A DNA stretch of 23,632 bases from assembly GCA_036659415.1 (NCBI GenBank), contig JAVXCQ010000024.1:1-23632 (forward strand). The letters are read 5' to 3'. Positions 5,806 through 12,885 of the stretch are shown here, one piece after another. A program made the position numbers and the translations under genes. Each line of letters opens with the position of its first letter. Positions within the stretch are counted from its first letter, which is position 1. This DNA comes from JAVXCQ01 sp036659415. GTDB lineage: Bacteria > Bacillota > Negativicutes > Acidaminococcales > Acidaminococcaceae. The notes under the pieces were generated by a model. The model worked only from the letters and a program-made list of their open reading frames with translations, did no database searches and was not told the origin of the DNA.

Positions 5806-7365
5806 ATGGAAAAGATGTTTTGTTTTCAATGTGAACAGACAGCAGCAGGTAGCGGTTGTACAATTAGTGGGGTTTGTGGTAAAAAGCCGCCCATTGCCAA
5901 TTTGCAAGATGTTTTAACCGGGGTACTGGTTAGTTTAGCCCAGAGTCAGACTAAAGGTGCCAGTAATGAAGAGCTGCTTCAACTTTTTCGTGCGGGTCTT
6001 TTCACCACAATTACGAATGTTAATTTTGAAGCAGAGGCACTGGAAGCACAAATAGCTCAGGCAAAACTAGTTTTAAAGCAGGCTACAGGTACGGACAGTG
6101 TTTTTGATATGAATTTAGTCTGGCAGGCTCAGGAAGATATCCGTTCTTTAAAAGCACTAATTCTTTTTGGCCTAAAAGGTATTGCCGCGTATGCCTATCA
6201 CGCTCAGGCTTTGGGCTATGAAGATGCACGAGTGAATACTTTCTTTGGTGATGCCTTACGGGCAATTGGCGATTTGAGCTTAGGCGAGGCGGAGCTACTG
6301 CCGCTGGTGCTAGCCACCGGTGAAGCTAATCTTCAATGTATGGAACTTCTAGCAGAAGCTAATACTCACACCTATGGCGTACCTGCGCCACGACAAGTAA
6401 CTATGACCGTAGAGGCTGGACCTTTTATTGTGGTAACAGGGCACGACCTCTTGGATTTACAACTACTCCTAGAGCAAACAGAGGGCAAGGGCATTAATAT
6501 TTATACTCATGGTGAGATGCTGCCTTGTCACGCCTATCCAGGTCTTAATAAATTCCCTCATTTAAAAGGCAATTTTGGTACAGCTTGGCAAAATCAACAG
6601 CGAGAATTCGCTGATTTGCCGGCACCGATTTTGTACACCACTAACTGTATCATGCCGGTGCAGGCGTCCTATAGCGATCGGGTGTTTACTACAGCAGTAG
6701 TGGCTTACCCTCAGATGCAACATATTGGCGAGGCTAAAGATTTTACTCCGGTGATTGCTCGTGCTTTGGCCTTGGGTGGTTATGAGGGAGAAAAGCATTT
6801 CCACGGCATTAACGGTGGCGAGGTCGTAACGACTGGATTTGGTCAAGCTGCTATTTTGGCGGCAGCTCCTCAGCTTGTGGCTGCGGTCAAGGCTGGAACC
6901 ATTAAACACTTCTTCTTGGTGGGTGGTTGTGACGGTGCTAAAGTCGGCAGAAATTATTATACGGAATTTGTGAAACAAACGCCGCCTGATACACTAGTCT
7001 TGACTTTAGCTTGCGGCAAATATCGCTTCAACGACTTGGATTTAGGCACGGTAGCAGGGTTCCCCCGTATTTTGGATATGGGGCAATGTAATGATGCTTA
7101 CGGCGCTATTCAGGTAGTACTGGCTCTGGCCAAGGCTTTTGAGTGTGAGGTGAACGAATTACCACTGACGCTGGTATTGTCTTGGTATGAACAAAAGGCA
7201 GTAGGCATTTTATTGACGCTACTAGCCCTAGGAATTAAAAATATCTATTTGGGACCGACCTTGCCGGCCTTTGTTTCTCCTCATGTTTTGGACGTACTGG
7301 TACAAAACTATAACTTAATGCCAATTTCTACTCCGGAAGCAGATTTGAAAAAAATCCTTGGTTAA
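5806..7365 (+). CDS. hcp: Hybrid cluster protein (hydroxylamine/NO reductase), class I
   Basis: The 519-residue protein has the usual length for class I Hcp of strict anaerobes. N-terminal cysteines 6, 9, 18 and 24 (C-x2-C-x8-C-x5-C) bind the [4Fe-4S] cluster. Hybrid-cluster ligands are visible in order: HGEMLPC (His, Glu, Cys), TTNCIMP, GGCDGAKVGR, LACGKYRF, GQCNDAYGA and the final SWYEQKAV segment (Glu and Lys). Members reduce NO and hydroxylamine and can act as protein S-nitrosylases; the cytoplasmic protein protects anaerobes from nitrosative stress. The ATG at 5806 follows AAAGGAGGT (5790-5798) at normal distance. It is the last gene of a two-gene operon with a strong terminator after it, and control by the divergent Crp/Fnr protein is likely. 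Confidence 0.95.
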   Translation: MEKMFCFQCEQTAAGSGCTISGVCGKKPPIANLQDVLTGVLVSLAQSQTKGASNEELLQLFRAGLFTTITNVNFEAEALEAQIAQAKLVLKQATGTDSVFDMNLVWQAQEDIRSLKALILFGLKGIAAYAYHAQALGYEDARVNTFFGDALRAIGDLSLGEAELLPLVLATGEANLQCMELLAEANTHTYGVPAPRQVTMTVEAGPFIVVTGHDLLDLQLLLEQTEGKGINIYTHGEMLPCHAYPGLNKFPHLKGNFGTAWQNQQREFADLPAPILYTTNCIMPVQASYSDRVFTTAVVAYPQMQHIGEAKDFTPVIARALALGGYEGEKHFHGINGGEVVTTGFGQAAILAAAPQLVAAVKAGTIKHFFLVGGCDGAKVGRNYYTEFVKQTPPDTLVLTLACGKYRFNDLDLGTVAGFPRILDMGQCNDAYGAIQVVLALAKAFECEVNELPLTLVLSWYEQKAVGILLTLLALGIKNIYLGPTLPAFVSPHVLDVLVQNYNLMPISTPEADLKKILG

Positions 7366-7371
7366 CAAAAC

Positions 7372-7407
7372 AAAGGCACTTCACATGGTGTAATGTGAAG
7401 TGCCTTT
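7372..7407. terminator. Bidirectional intrinsic terminator (hcp / uracil permease)
   Basis: A perfect 15-bp stem starts with AAAGGCACTTCACAT and has a 6-nt loop, with A and T flanks on both sides. It sits between two convergent genes. Confidence 0.85.
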
Positions 7408-7424
7408 AGTATTGTCGCCAGTGC

Positions 7425-8675
7425 TTAGTCTTTTTTGAGTAAGCCTAGCTGGTCAAAAAGTTTGAAGGACAGGCTCATGACGACGGCTACGACAGTGGCT
7501 AAAACCATGCCTTGTACTGTTACCGTGCCAAAGGTTAGCTTAGCGCCGGAAAGACCGATAATCAAAATCACTGCGGTCATGACCATATTAGCAGATTTGC
7601 TGTAATCAACCTGGCGATCGACCAAAATGCGAATGCCGGAAACAGCGATAACACCGAATAACAGGCAACAAACGCCGCCCATGACTGGCACGGGAATGCT
7701 ACGAATTAGTTCTGAAAGTTTGCCGATAAAGGACAGGCAAATTGCAAAGACAGCGGCGCCCCCGATGACCCAAGTGCTGTAAACTTTGGTTAAGGCCATG
7801 ACTCCGATGTTTTCGCCGTAAGTAGTATTAGGAGTCGCACCAAAACAACCGGAAACCACATTGGATAGTCCGTCAGCAAATAAGGAACGGGAAAGTCCTG
7901 GTTTTTTGATGAGATCCCGGTCAACGATGTTACCGGTAACAACGAGGTGACCAATATGCTCGGCTAAAACAACGAGAGTGGCCGGAGCAATAATCATAAT
8001 TGCGTCTAGATTAAATTCAGGGCTGTAAAATTGCGGTATTTGAAACCAAGGTGCATTATAAACAGGAGTTAAATCTACCATGCCGGTTAAGAGGGCTACA
8101 AGATAGCCGCTGACCACACCAAACAAGATGGGAATAATTGCCAAAAAGCCACGAAAAGCGACACTGCCAACCACGGTGACGGCTAGGGTAAACATGGAGA
8201 TGGCGACATTTTGCATGACAATGGTGTCCCCAGTAAGCCCTGCCATACCAGCTGCCGTAGGTGCTAGCTCCAGCCCGATGATAGCTACGATAGCGCCCAT
8301 AGCGGCAGGCGGAAAGACGACGTCAATCCAAGCGGTACCGACTAATTTAATAATGAAAGCAAAGAGCATAAACAGTAAGCCAAAAACGATGAAACCACCT
8401 TGTGCCGCCGCATAGCTATGGGTAGCGAGAATGACCATAACTGGCGAGATAAAGGCGAAACTGGAACCTAAATAAGAGGGGATTTGTCCCTTTGTTATAA
8501 AAATATATAACAAAGTGCCGAGACCGTTCATAAATAAACAGGTAGTGGGGTTAACGTTAAAGAGAAAAGGTACGAGGACGGTTGCACCAAACATGGCAAA
8601 TAAATGCTGTAAACTAAGGGGGATGTTAAGCAAAAGTGGTGGTCGTTCGTCCACGTGAATAATTTTTCTTTCCAA
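7425..8675 (-). CDS. uraA: Uracil permease (NCS2 family, UraA/PyrP type)
   Basis: This integral membrane uracil:H+ symporter has 416 residues from the TTG at 8675. The TTG is chosen because AAGGAG lies 8 nt before it; the same AAGGAG touches a GTG three codons upstream (8684), too close to serve it. SLQHLFAMFGATVLVP near the N-terminus is the NCS2 signature. Uracil-binding residues corresponding to UraA Glu241, His245 and Glu290 are present as Glu239 and His243 (AEHIGH) and Glu288 (TTYGENIG). Many hydrophobic segments fit the 14-helix fold. It feeds imported uracil to salvage, complementing the de novo operon downstream. No PyrR box is visible in its leader. It is monocistronic and converges on hcp. 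Confidence 0.93.
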   Translation of the reverse strand: MERKIIHVDERPPLLLNIPLSLQHLFAMFGATVLVPFLFNVNPTTCLFMNGLGTLLYIFITKGQIPSYLGSSFAFISPVMVILATHSYAAAQGGFIVFGLLFMLFAFIIKLVGTAWIDVVFPPAAMGAIVAIIGLELAPTAAGMAGLTGDTIVMQNVAISMFTLAVTVVGSVAFRGFLAIIPILFGVVSGYLVALLTGMVDLTPVYNAPWFQIPQFYSPEFNLDAIMIIAPATLVVLAEHIGHLVVTGNIVDRDLIKKPGLSRSLFADGLSNVVSGCFGATPNTTYGENIGVMALTKVYSTWVIGGAAVFAICLSFIGKLSELIRSIPVPVMGGVCCLLFGVIAVSGIRILVDRQVDYSKSANMVMTAVILIIGLSGAKLTFGTVTVQGMVLATVVAVVMSLSFKLFDQLGLLKKD

Positions 8676-8765
8676 ATGAAACACTCCTTTGAACCATTTT
8701 TATCTTTCTTATTTTAAGTCCTTTTCTTAGATATTGCAATTGCTTTGACAAATTTGTAAACTTTA

Positions 8766-8778
8766 GGGGAAGTTCCCC
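8766..8778. promoter_or_regulatory. Short inverted repeat in the uraA / SIMPL-gene divergent region
   Basis: GGGGAAGTTCCCC has 6-bp arms around one base and lies upstream of both divergent genes. It is an operator candidate only; no cognate regulator is visible. Confidence 0.25.
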
Positions 8779-8805
8779 CGCAAGCTAGTACTAACGGTAG
8801 CGCAA

Positions 8806-8814
8806 TGTTATAAT
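8806..8814 (+). promoter_or_regulatory. Extended -10 promoter of the SIMPL-domain gene
   Basis: TGTTATAAT, an extended -10 with a perfect TATAAT, lies 32 nt before the ATG. The -35 region (TAGTAC) is poor, which fits reliance on the extended -10. Confidence 0.5.
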
Positions 8815-8845
8815 GAGGACAAATAAAATTGAGGGAGGTTTACTC

Positions 8846-9553
8846 ATGAAGCAAATCGTAAAAATATTTTTAACAGTTGTTTGTTTAGTCGTTTTGAGTA
8901 CGGGCATAGCCTTAGCAGCAGAACCGGTGCAAGAAACCATTGACGTGAACGGTACTGCCACCCAGGAAGCTTTGCCCAATCTAGCCTTAATTAATATGGG
9001 CGTCCTTGCACAAGGCGATAGTGCCCAGCAGGTGCGTGAGCGTGGCGCTGTGGTTTCGGAAAGAATGCTCCAAGCCCTGGCAGCTCAAGGGATTTTGGCA
9101 GAGGAAGTCAAAACCGCAAATTATGATTTAATGCCGCTTTATGCAGCTAGCGGTAAAAATAAAATTACTGGTTATGAACTTAACCATAGTTTCATCATTA
9201 GGGTTACGGACTTGACGAAGCTAGGTACGATTATCGATAAAATGTTTGCGGTGGGTGCCAATAATTTCAATAACGTCACCTTTACGGTGCAAGATAGCGG
9301 TTTAGCAGAGCAAGAATTGTTAATGTTGGCAGTGGCTAATGCTAGAGCTAAGGCGTGGGTTGTGGCCAAAGCCGGGGAAAGAGAGCTGGGGAAAATGCTC
9401 CACGCCACCATTGGTAATGTGAGTGGGTTCAATTATAGCAATAGCCGGATGGATAAAGCTATGTTCATGGAAGCAGGCAGTAGTGCTACGCATTTGATGC
9501 CGGGCAATCTCAAAGTAACTGCCAATGTTAATGTGACCTTTGCTCTGCTCTAA
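8846..9553 (+). CDS. Secreted SIMPL-domain (DUF541) protein
   Basis: The 235-residue protein has a classic signal peptide: MKQIVK, a hydrophobic core to about residue 22, and ALAA as the likely cleavage site, so it is exported. The remainder is a single SIMPL/DUF541 domain: IDVNGTATQEALPNLALINMGV at its start, SERMLQALAAQGI in the middle, then YELNHSFIIRV and the AVANARAKAWVVAKAGE helix with a GNVSGF segment. Family members are periplasmic or cell-surface proteins that form oligomers, and their biochemical role is poorly defined. The ATG is chosen over an upstream in-frame codon because GAGGGAGGT (8831-8839) precedes it at normal distance. It is monocistronic, divergent from uraA, and ends before a perfect palindromic terminator. 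Confidence 0.85.
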   Translation: MKQIVKIFLTVVCLVVLSTGIALAAEPVQETIDVNGTATQEALPNLALINMGVLAQGDSAQQVRERGAVVSERMLQALAAQGILAEEVKTANYDLMPLYAASGKNKITGYELNHSFIIRVTDLTKLGTIIDKMFAVGANNFNNVTFTVQDSGLAEQELLMLAVANARAKAWVVAKAGERELGKMLHATIGNVSGFNYSNSRMDKAMFMEAGSSATHLMPGNLKVTANVNVTFALL

Positions 9554-9606
9554 AGTAAGCACAGCTAGAGCTTGCAGTGGTGCACGCTTCTAGTAGTACA
9601 ATTAAT

Positions 9607-9640
9607 AAAGCCGTCGACGCAAGCTTGCGTCGACGGCTTT
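9607..9640. terminator. Perfect 34-nt palindromic bidirectional terminator
   Basis: Two 17-nt arms (first arm AAAGCCGTCGACGCAAG) are exact reverse complements with no spacer, flanked by T-rich DNA on the right. It separates two convergent genes. An imperfect stem (CTAGAGC / GCTTCTAG) lies just before it at about 9565-9595. Confidence 0.85.
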
Positions 9641-9651
9641 TGTTTTCGGCT

Positions 9652-9963
9652 TTATTTTTTAGGTAGAACGTAGTTTTTGAGCGCTTCCAAGAGCTCAGGG
9701 GTGCCGGCCGGAAATTCGGCGATTAATTTGTCCAAGGCAAACCAGTTTTGCACTTCTTTACCCCAGATAAAACAGTCATCATCGCTGTAACAAGCGACTA
9801 CCAAATGTGTTTTAGTAGTTTCGGGGGTTTTCCCGGCATCGTCAGTAATGACGATAAAAGATTCATCAGTAGGAAAATCCATACCGAAAACGACAATATT
9901 TTCTTCTTCAGTTTCTGATTCCCAAAAACCTAGTTTTTCAAAATCCTCACTTAGTTGACTCAT
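9652..9963 (-). CDS. Small acidic protein of unknown function
   Basis: The protein has 103 residues from the ATG at 9963, which follows GTGAGG at suitable distance. A longer frame exists to 10029 but lacks a ribosome binding site. The sequence is strongly acidic in its first half (SEDFEKLGFWESETEEEN) and mixed alpha/beta in appearance, with no signal peptide, membrane segment or recognised motif. It is not assigned to a family. It is convergent with the SIMPL-domain gene through the palindromic terminator and divergent from the zinc-ribbon gene, so its promoter should lie at 9964-10080. Confidence 0.6.
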   Translation of the reverse strand: MSQLSEDFEKLGFWESETEEENIVVFGMDFPTDESFIVITDDAGKTPETTKTHLVVACYSDDDCFIWGKEVQNWFALDKLIAEFPAGTPELLEALKNYVLPKK

Positions 9964-10104
9964 AGTCACATACCTCACTTTGTTTAGTCTACATCTATAA
10001 GAATAGAACAAATAACTTAATTTGTCCATTAAACATTTTTCTTCTGTTGGGTGGGGATTTTGTTGTATAATGTGTATAGATTAATCCTAGAAGGGTGCGA
10101 TGAG

Positions 10105-10311
10105 ATGAGCACAAAAAAAGCACGAGCTGCTGCTAAGTTGCAAATAGAATTTGTTTGCCCCAAATGTGGCAGGCATTTAGCTTGGGCCTTGCCTTCGGTG
10201 ATGATGAGTTGTCCTGCCTGCGGTAAGTGGATTACGCAAAAAAATACAAAAACAGCAACAGAGGGTGTTTATTTGCCCCTGGATAGTAATCAATTGGTAT
10301 TATTTAGATAA
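10105..10311 (+). CDS. Small zinc-ribbon protein
   Basis: The 68-residue protein has two CxxC knuckles (CPKC and CPAC, 18 residues apart, around residues 18-40) typical of a zinc ribbon, preceded by a basic N-terminus (STKKARAAAKLQ). It could bind nucleic acid or protein; no specific role can be seen. The ATG at 10105 is supported by GAAGGG at 10090-10095. A TATAAT at about 10066 may be the promoter. The gap to the next gene is only 18 nt, so the two are probably cotranscribed. Confidence 0.65.
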   Translation: MSTKKARAAAKLQIEFVCPKCGRHLAWALPSVMMSCPACGKWITQKNTKTATEGVYLPLDSNQLVLFR

Positions 10312-10329
10312 AGTCGGAGGGGATTTAAC

Positions 10330-11631
10330 ATGGATAAAATTTGGCAAGAAGCGGCGGCAATGGAGGCAGAACTCATAGCCAGACGGCGAGATTTGCACCG
10401 ACACCCGGAAGCAGCATGGACGGAATTTAGAACTGCGGCCATGGTAGCTGATGAATTGGAAGCCTTGGGTTATGAAGTACTTTGCGGTGCGGAAGTCATT
10501 GTGGAAGCGGAGATGATGGGTGTACCGGAAGCTGCCCAACTGGACGCTTGCTATGAAAGAGCTTTAAATGAAGGGGCTAATCCCAAGTGGCTGGACAAAA
10601 TGCGTGGTGGTAAAACCGGGGTAGTGGGCGTTATGCACTTTACCAAGCCGGGGCGTGTAGTAGCCATGCGTTTTGATATGGATTCCAATGAAGTAGACGA
10701 GTCGCAAGCACCTAGTCACAGACCGGTGGCGGCAGACTTTCGCTCACTGCATGAAGGCTTAATGCACGCTTGTGGACATGACGGGCACGTTACTGTAGGC
10801 TTAGCCACGGCGAAAATGATTAAAGAGCATCGGTCCGAAATGTGTGGCACGGTCAAAATTATTTTTCAACCGGGCGAAGAAGGTGTGCGTGGCGCCAAAG
10901 CCATGGTAGCCAGTGGCATCGTCGATGACGTTGATTACTTCTTTTCTGGACACATCGGCTTTATGGCCAATCAAGATGAAATGCTAGCCTGTATGACAGG
11001 TGCTTTTCTAGCGACAACGAAACTGGACGCACATTTTACCGGCGTTTCCAGTCATGCCGGGGCAGCACCAGAAGAAGGGCGCAATGCTCTGTTGGCAGCA
11101 GCACAAGCCAGTATTTCTCTACATTCCATTTCTCGTCACGGCCAGGGCGCTTCGCGGATTAATGTCGGTGTACTCAGTGCCGGCAGCGGGCGTAATGTTT
11201 TGCCGGATCGTGCTGTGGTCAAGCTGGAAACTCGCGGTGCTAATACCGCTATTAATGAGTTTATGGTAACGGAAGCCAAGCGCATGCTCCAAGCGGCGGC
11301 AACCTTGTATAATGTGGAAGTGAAGATTGAAGAAGTAGGCGGTGCACCTTCTTGTTCTTTGGACGCAGACATGGGAGCCGAGATTTACCAACTGGCAGTG
11401 GCGTCTAAGCAATATAAAAACGTGGTGGCGCAAGTAGATTTTGGTGCTAGTGAGGACTGTTCTTATTTCATGGAGCGGGTACAGCAACAAGGCGGCAAAG
11501 CTATTTACATGATGTTCGGTTCTGAATTAAAGGCCGGTCACCACAATGCTTGTTTTGATTTTAATGAAGCCTGCCTTAGCAAAACGGTGGCTCTCATGAC
11601 GATTTTAACCAAGCATTTCTGCGCGAAATAA
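10330..11631 (+). CDS. M20-family amidohydrolase, AbgA-like (aminobenzoyl-glutamate hydrolase subunit A type)
   Basis: The 433-residue protein is almost the same length as E. coli AbgA and matches it along the whole sequence, including the insertion after residue 50 (VIVEAEMMGVPEAAQLDACYERAL) that ordinary M20D peptidases lack. Metal-site residues are visible: HACGHDGH (Cys148, His150), GEEG (Glu183/184), GHIG (His208) and a C-terminal AGHHN. The dimerisation domain lies at about 220-340. AbgA with AbgB cleaves p-aminobenzoyl-glutamate, a folate breakdown product. No abgB or abgT is adjacent, so the substrate may be another N-acyl or peptide-like amide. A CGGAGGGGA ribosome binding site precedes the ATG. 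It follows the zinc-ribbon gene by 18 nt. Confidence 0.88.
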   Translation: MDKIWQEAAAMEAELIARRRDLHRHPEAAWTEFRTAAMVADELEALGYEVLCGAEVIVEAEMMGVPEAAQLDACYERALNEGANPKWLDKMRGGKTGVVGVMHFTKPGRVVAMRFDMDSNEVDESQAPSHRPVAADFRSLHEGLMHACGHDGHVTVGLATAKMIKEHRSEMCGTVKIIFQPGEEGVRGAKAMVASGIVDDVDYFFSGHIGFMANQDEMLACMTGAFLATTKLDAHFTGVSSHAGAAPEEGRNALLAAAQASISLHSISRHGQGASRINVGVLSAGSGRNVLPDRAVVKLETRGANTAINEFMVTEAKRMLQAAATLYNVEVKIEEVGGAPSCSLDADMGAEIYQLAVASKQYKNVVAQVDFGASEDCSYFMERVQQQGGKAIYMMFGSELKAGHHNACFDFNEACLSKTVALMTILTKHFCAK

Positions 11632-11644
11632 ACGTGCAAAAACA

Positions 11645-11673
11645 TTGACTTTCAAGACACCTAATGCTAAAAT
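11645..11673 (+). promoter_or_regulatory. Promoter of the pyr operon
   Basis: The -35 is TTGACT (11645-11650) and the -10 is TAAAAT (11668-11673), with a 17-bp spacer. Transcription should begin near 11680, giving a leader of about 250 nt before pyrB. Confidence 0.75.
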
Positions 11674-11690
11674 ATTTAAAACAGAATATC

Positions 11691-11785
11691 ACCTTTAAGC
11701 TAGTCCTGTGAGACTAAGTAAGGTCTTTATTAAGAATGATTAAAAGCCTTCTTGTCTACTAAAGGACGAGAAGGCTCTATTTTGT
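11691..11785 (+). promoter_or_regulatory. PyrR-dependent transcription attenuator of the pyr operon
   Basis: Three competing structures can be read. The PyrR-binding anti-antiterminator has a lower stem ACCTT/AAGGT (11691-11695/11720-11724), an internal loop, an upper stem TAGTC/GACTA and the loop CTGTGA. This matches the known UCC-G-GAG PyrR site. The antiterminator pairs AGAC-AAG-AAGG (11711-11723, two bulged U) with CCTTCTTGTCT (11747-11757). The terminator pairs AGCCTTCTTGTC (11745-11756) with GACGAGAAGGCT (11765-11776), followed by a U-rich stretch. By analogy with Bacillus subtilis, UMP-bound PyrR stabilises the first structure and causes termination. The pyrR gene itself is not in the window. 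Confidence 0.88.
11745..11785 (+). terminator. Attenuator terminator 1 of the pyr leader
   Basis: A 12-bp stem with one G-U pair and an 8-nt loop (TACTAAAG) is followed by CTATTTTGTT. Its 5' arm is shared with the antiterminator. Confidence 0.85.
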
Positions 11786-11853
11786 TATATAACACATCTT
11801 TAAGTGGTTCAGCGAAATCAGCAAGAGTGTTGTAACAAGCGCAATTTTAGACT

Positions 11854-11862
11854 TGCTATAAC
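11854..11862 (+). promoter_or_regulatory. Possible extended -10 promoter inside the pyr leader
   Basis: TGCTATAAC lies just before terminator 2. A start near 11868-11870 would fall inside the terminator's 5' arm, so such transcripts would escape it. No clear -35 is present at 17 bp. Confidence 0.3.
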
Positions 11863-11901
11863 TACACCTATTGCTTTTCGCAATAGGTGTATATTTTTTT
11901 T
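11863..11901 (+). terminator. Second intrinsic terminator in the pyr leader, just before pyrB
   Basis: A perfect 12-bp stem (TACACCTATTGC / GCAATAGGTGTA) with loop TTTTC is followed by a run of eight T. It ends about 16 nt before the pyrB ribosome binding site. Upstream GTGTTGT (11827-11833) can pair with ACTACAC (11861-11867), and AGCAAG with CTTGCT, which would disturb the 5' arm. No second PyrR box is seen. Confidence 0.8.
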
Positions 11902-11928
11902 ATAATAATCATTAATGGAGGTAGGAAA

Positions 11929-12885
11929 ATGGCAAAGTCAAAGGTATCACTTTCCGGGAAAGATATTTTGGATCTGGCCTCGATGAGCGTAGAAGAGTAT
12001 GAGCTGGTTATGCAGACAGCGGCGGAAATGAAGAAAATCATGAAAAGGGATATTAAAAAAGTACCATCTTTACGTGGTAAATCTATTATTAACCTGTTTT
12101 ATGAAGCCAGTACCAGAACAAGAACTTCTTTTGAACTAGCGGGTAAATATTTAGGTGCGGACGTGGTTAACATTACTACTGCCAGTTCCAGCGTTACCAA
12201 AGGCGAATGTTTGCGTGATACCATTTTGACCGTGCAGGCTATGGCTTGTGACGCCATTGTTATGCGGCATCCAATTGAAGGTGCCGCTGCCTATGCCGCC
12301 AATATTGCCACCCCGGTAATTATTAATGCCGGTGACGGTGCTCATGCTCACCCATCACAAGGACTGCTGGATATGTTTACGATTAGAGAGCAAGGCAAGC
12401 AGTTTAAAGGCCTTAAAATGGCAATTATCGGCGACGTACTCTACAGCAGGGTAGCCAGAACCAATATTGCGGCTTGGACAAAGCTCGGTGCCGAGGTTCA
12501 TGTAGCAGGACCGATGACGCTTATGCCATACGAAATAGAACAACTGGGGGTAACCGTGCACAAACGCGTGGAAGAAGCGCTGGAGGGGGCGGACGTGGTA
12601 GACATTTTGCGTATTCAGTTGGAACGACAAAAGAATGGTCTGTTCCCAACCCCACGGGAATATGCCCGCATCTTTGGTATTAATGAACAAAAGCTTAAAT
12701 TGGCTAAAGCGGACGTAACGGTACTGCACCCAGGGCCGATGAACAGAGGGCTGGAGATTTCTTGGGAAGTTGGCTATTGTGACAACGCCGCTATTCGTGA
12801 CGAAGTCCAAAACGGTGTTGCCGTGCGGATGGCGCTTTTATTCTTGACTTTGACTGGAGGTAAGCAAATTGAAAACATTGATTAA
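11929..12885 (+). CDS. pyrB: Aspartate carbamoyltransferase catalytic subunit
   Basis: The 318-residue cytoplasmic enzyme makes N-carbamoyl-L-aspartate from carbamoyl phosphate and aspartate, the committed step of pyrimidine synthesis. The carbamoyl-phosphate loop STRTRTSFE is at residues 61-69, Lys91 lies in the 80s loop, HPSQ is at 141-144 and HPGPMNRG at 267-274. The ATG follows GGAGGTAGG (11917-11924) and replaces an upstream in-frame ATG at 11887 that lies in the terminator. No pyrI is adjacent, as in Bacillus, so feedback is expected at the attenuator and on carbamoyl phosphate synthetase. The last 17 nt overlap pyrC. Confidence 0.97.
   Translation: MAKSKVSLSGKDILDLASMSVEEYELVMQTAAEMKKIMKRDIKKVPSLRGKSIINLFYEASTRTRTSFELAGKYLGADVVNITTASSSVTKGECLRDTILTVQAMACDAIVMRHPIEGAAAYAANIATPVIINAGDGAHAHPSQGLLDMFTIREQGKQFKGLKMAIIGDVLYSRVARTNIAAWTKLGAEVHVAGPMTLMPYEIEQLGVTVHKRVEEALEGADVVDILRIQLERQKNGLFPTPREYARIFGINEQKLKLAKADVTVLHPGPMNRGLEISWEVGYCDNAAIRDEVQNGVAVRMALLFLTLTGGKQIENID

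Noticed and set aside
6562..6978. Minus-strand open frame inside hcp
   Set aside because: It is a shadow of a well-conserved gene; its translation resembles nothing and lacks start signals.
8733..8742. ATTGCAATTGC upstream of uraA, similar to the centre of the hcp palindrome
   Set aside because: The match covers only GCAATTGC with one flank; the full 14-nt symmetry is lost, so a shared operator is not supported.
11804..11905. Possible leader peptide (GTG start, about 33 codons) running through the second pyr terminator, as in enteric pyrBI
   Set aside because: No ribosome binding site precedes the GTG, and the coding content is unremarkable.
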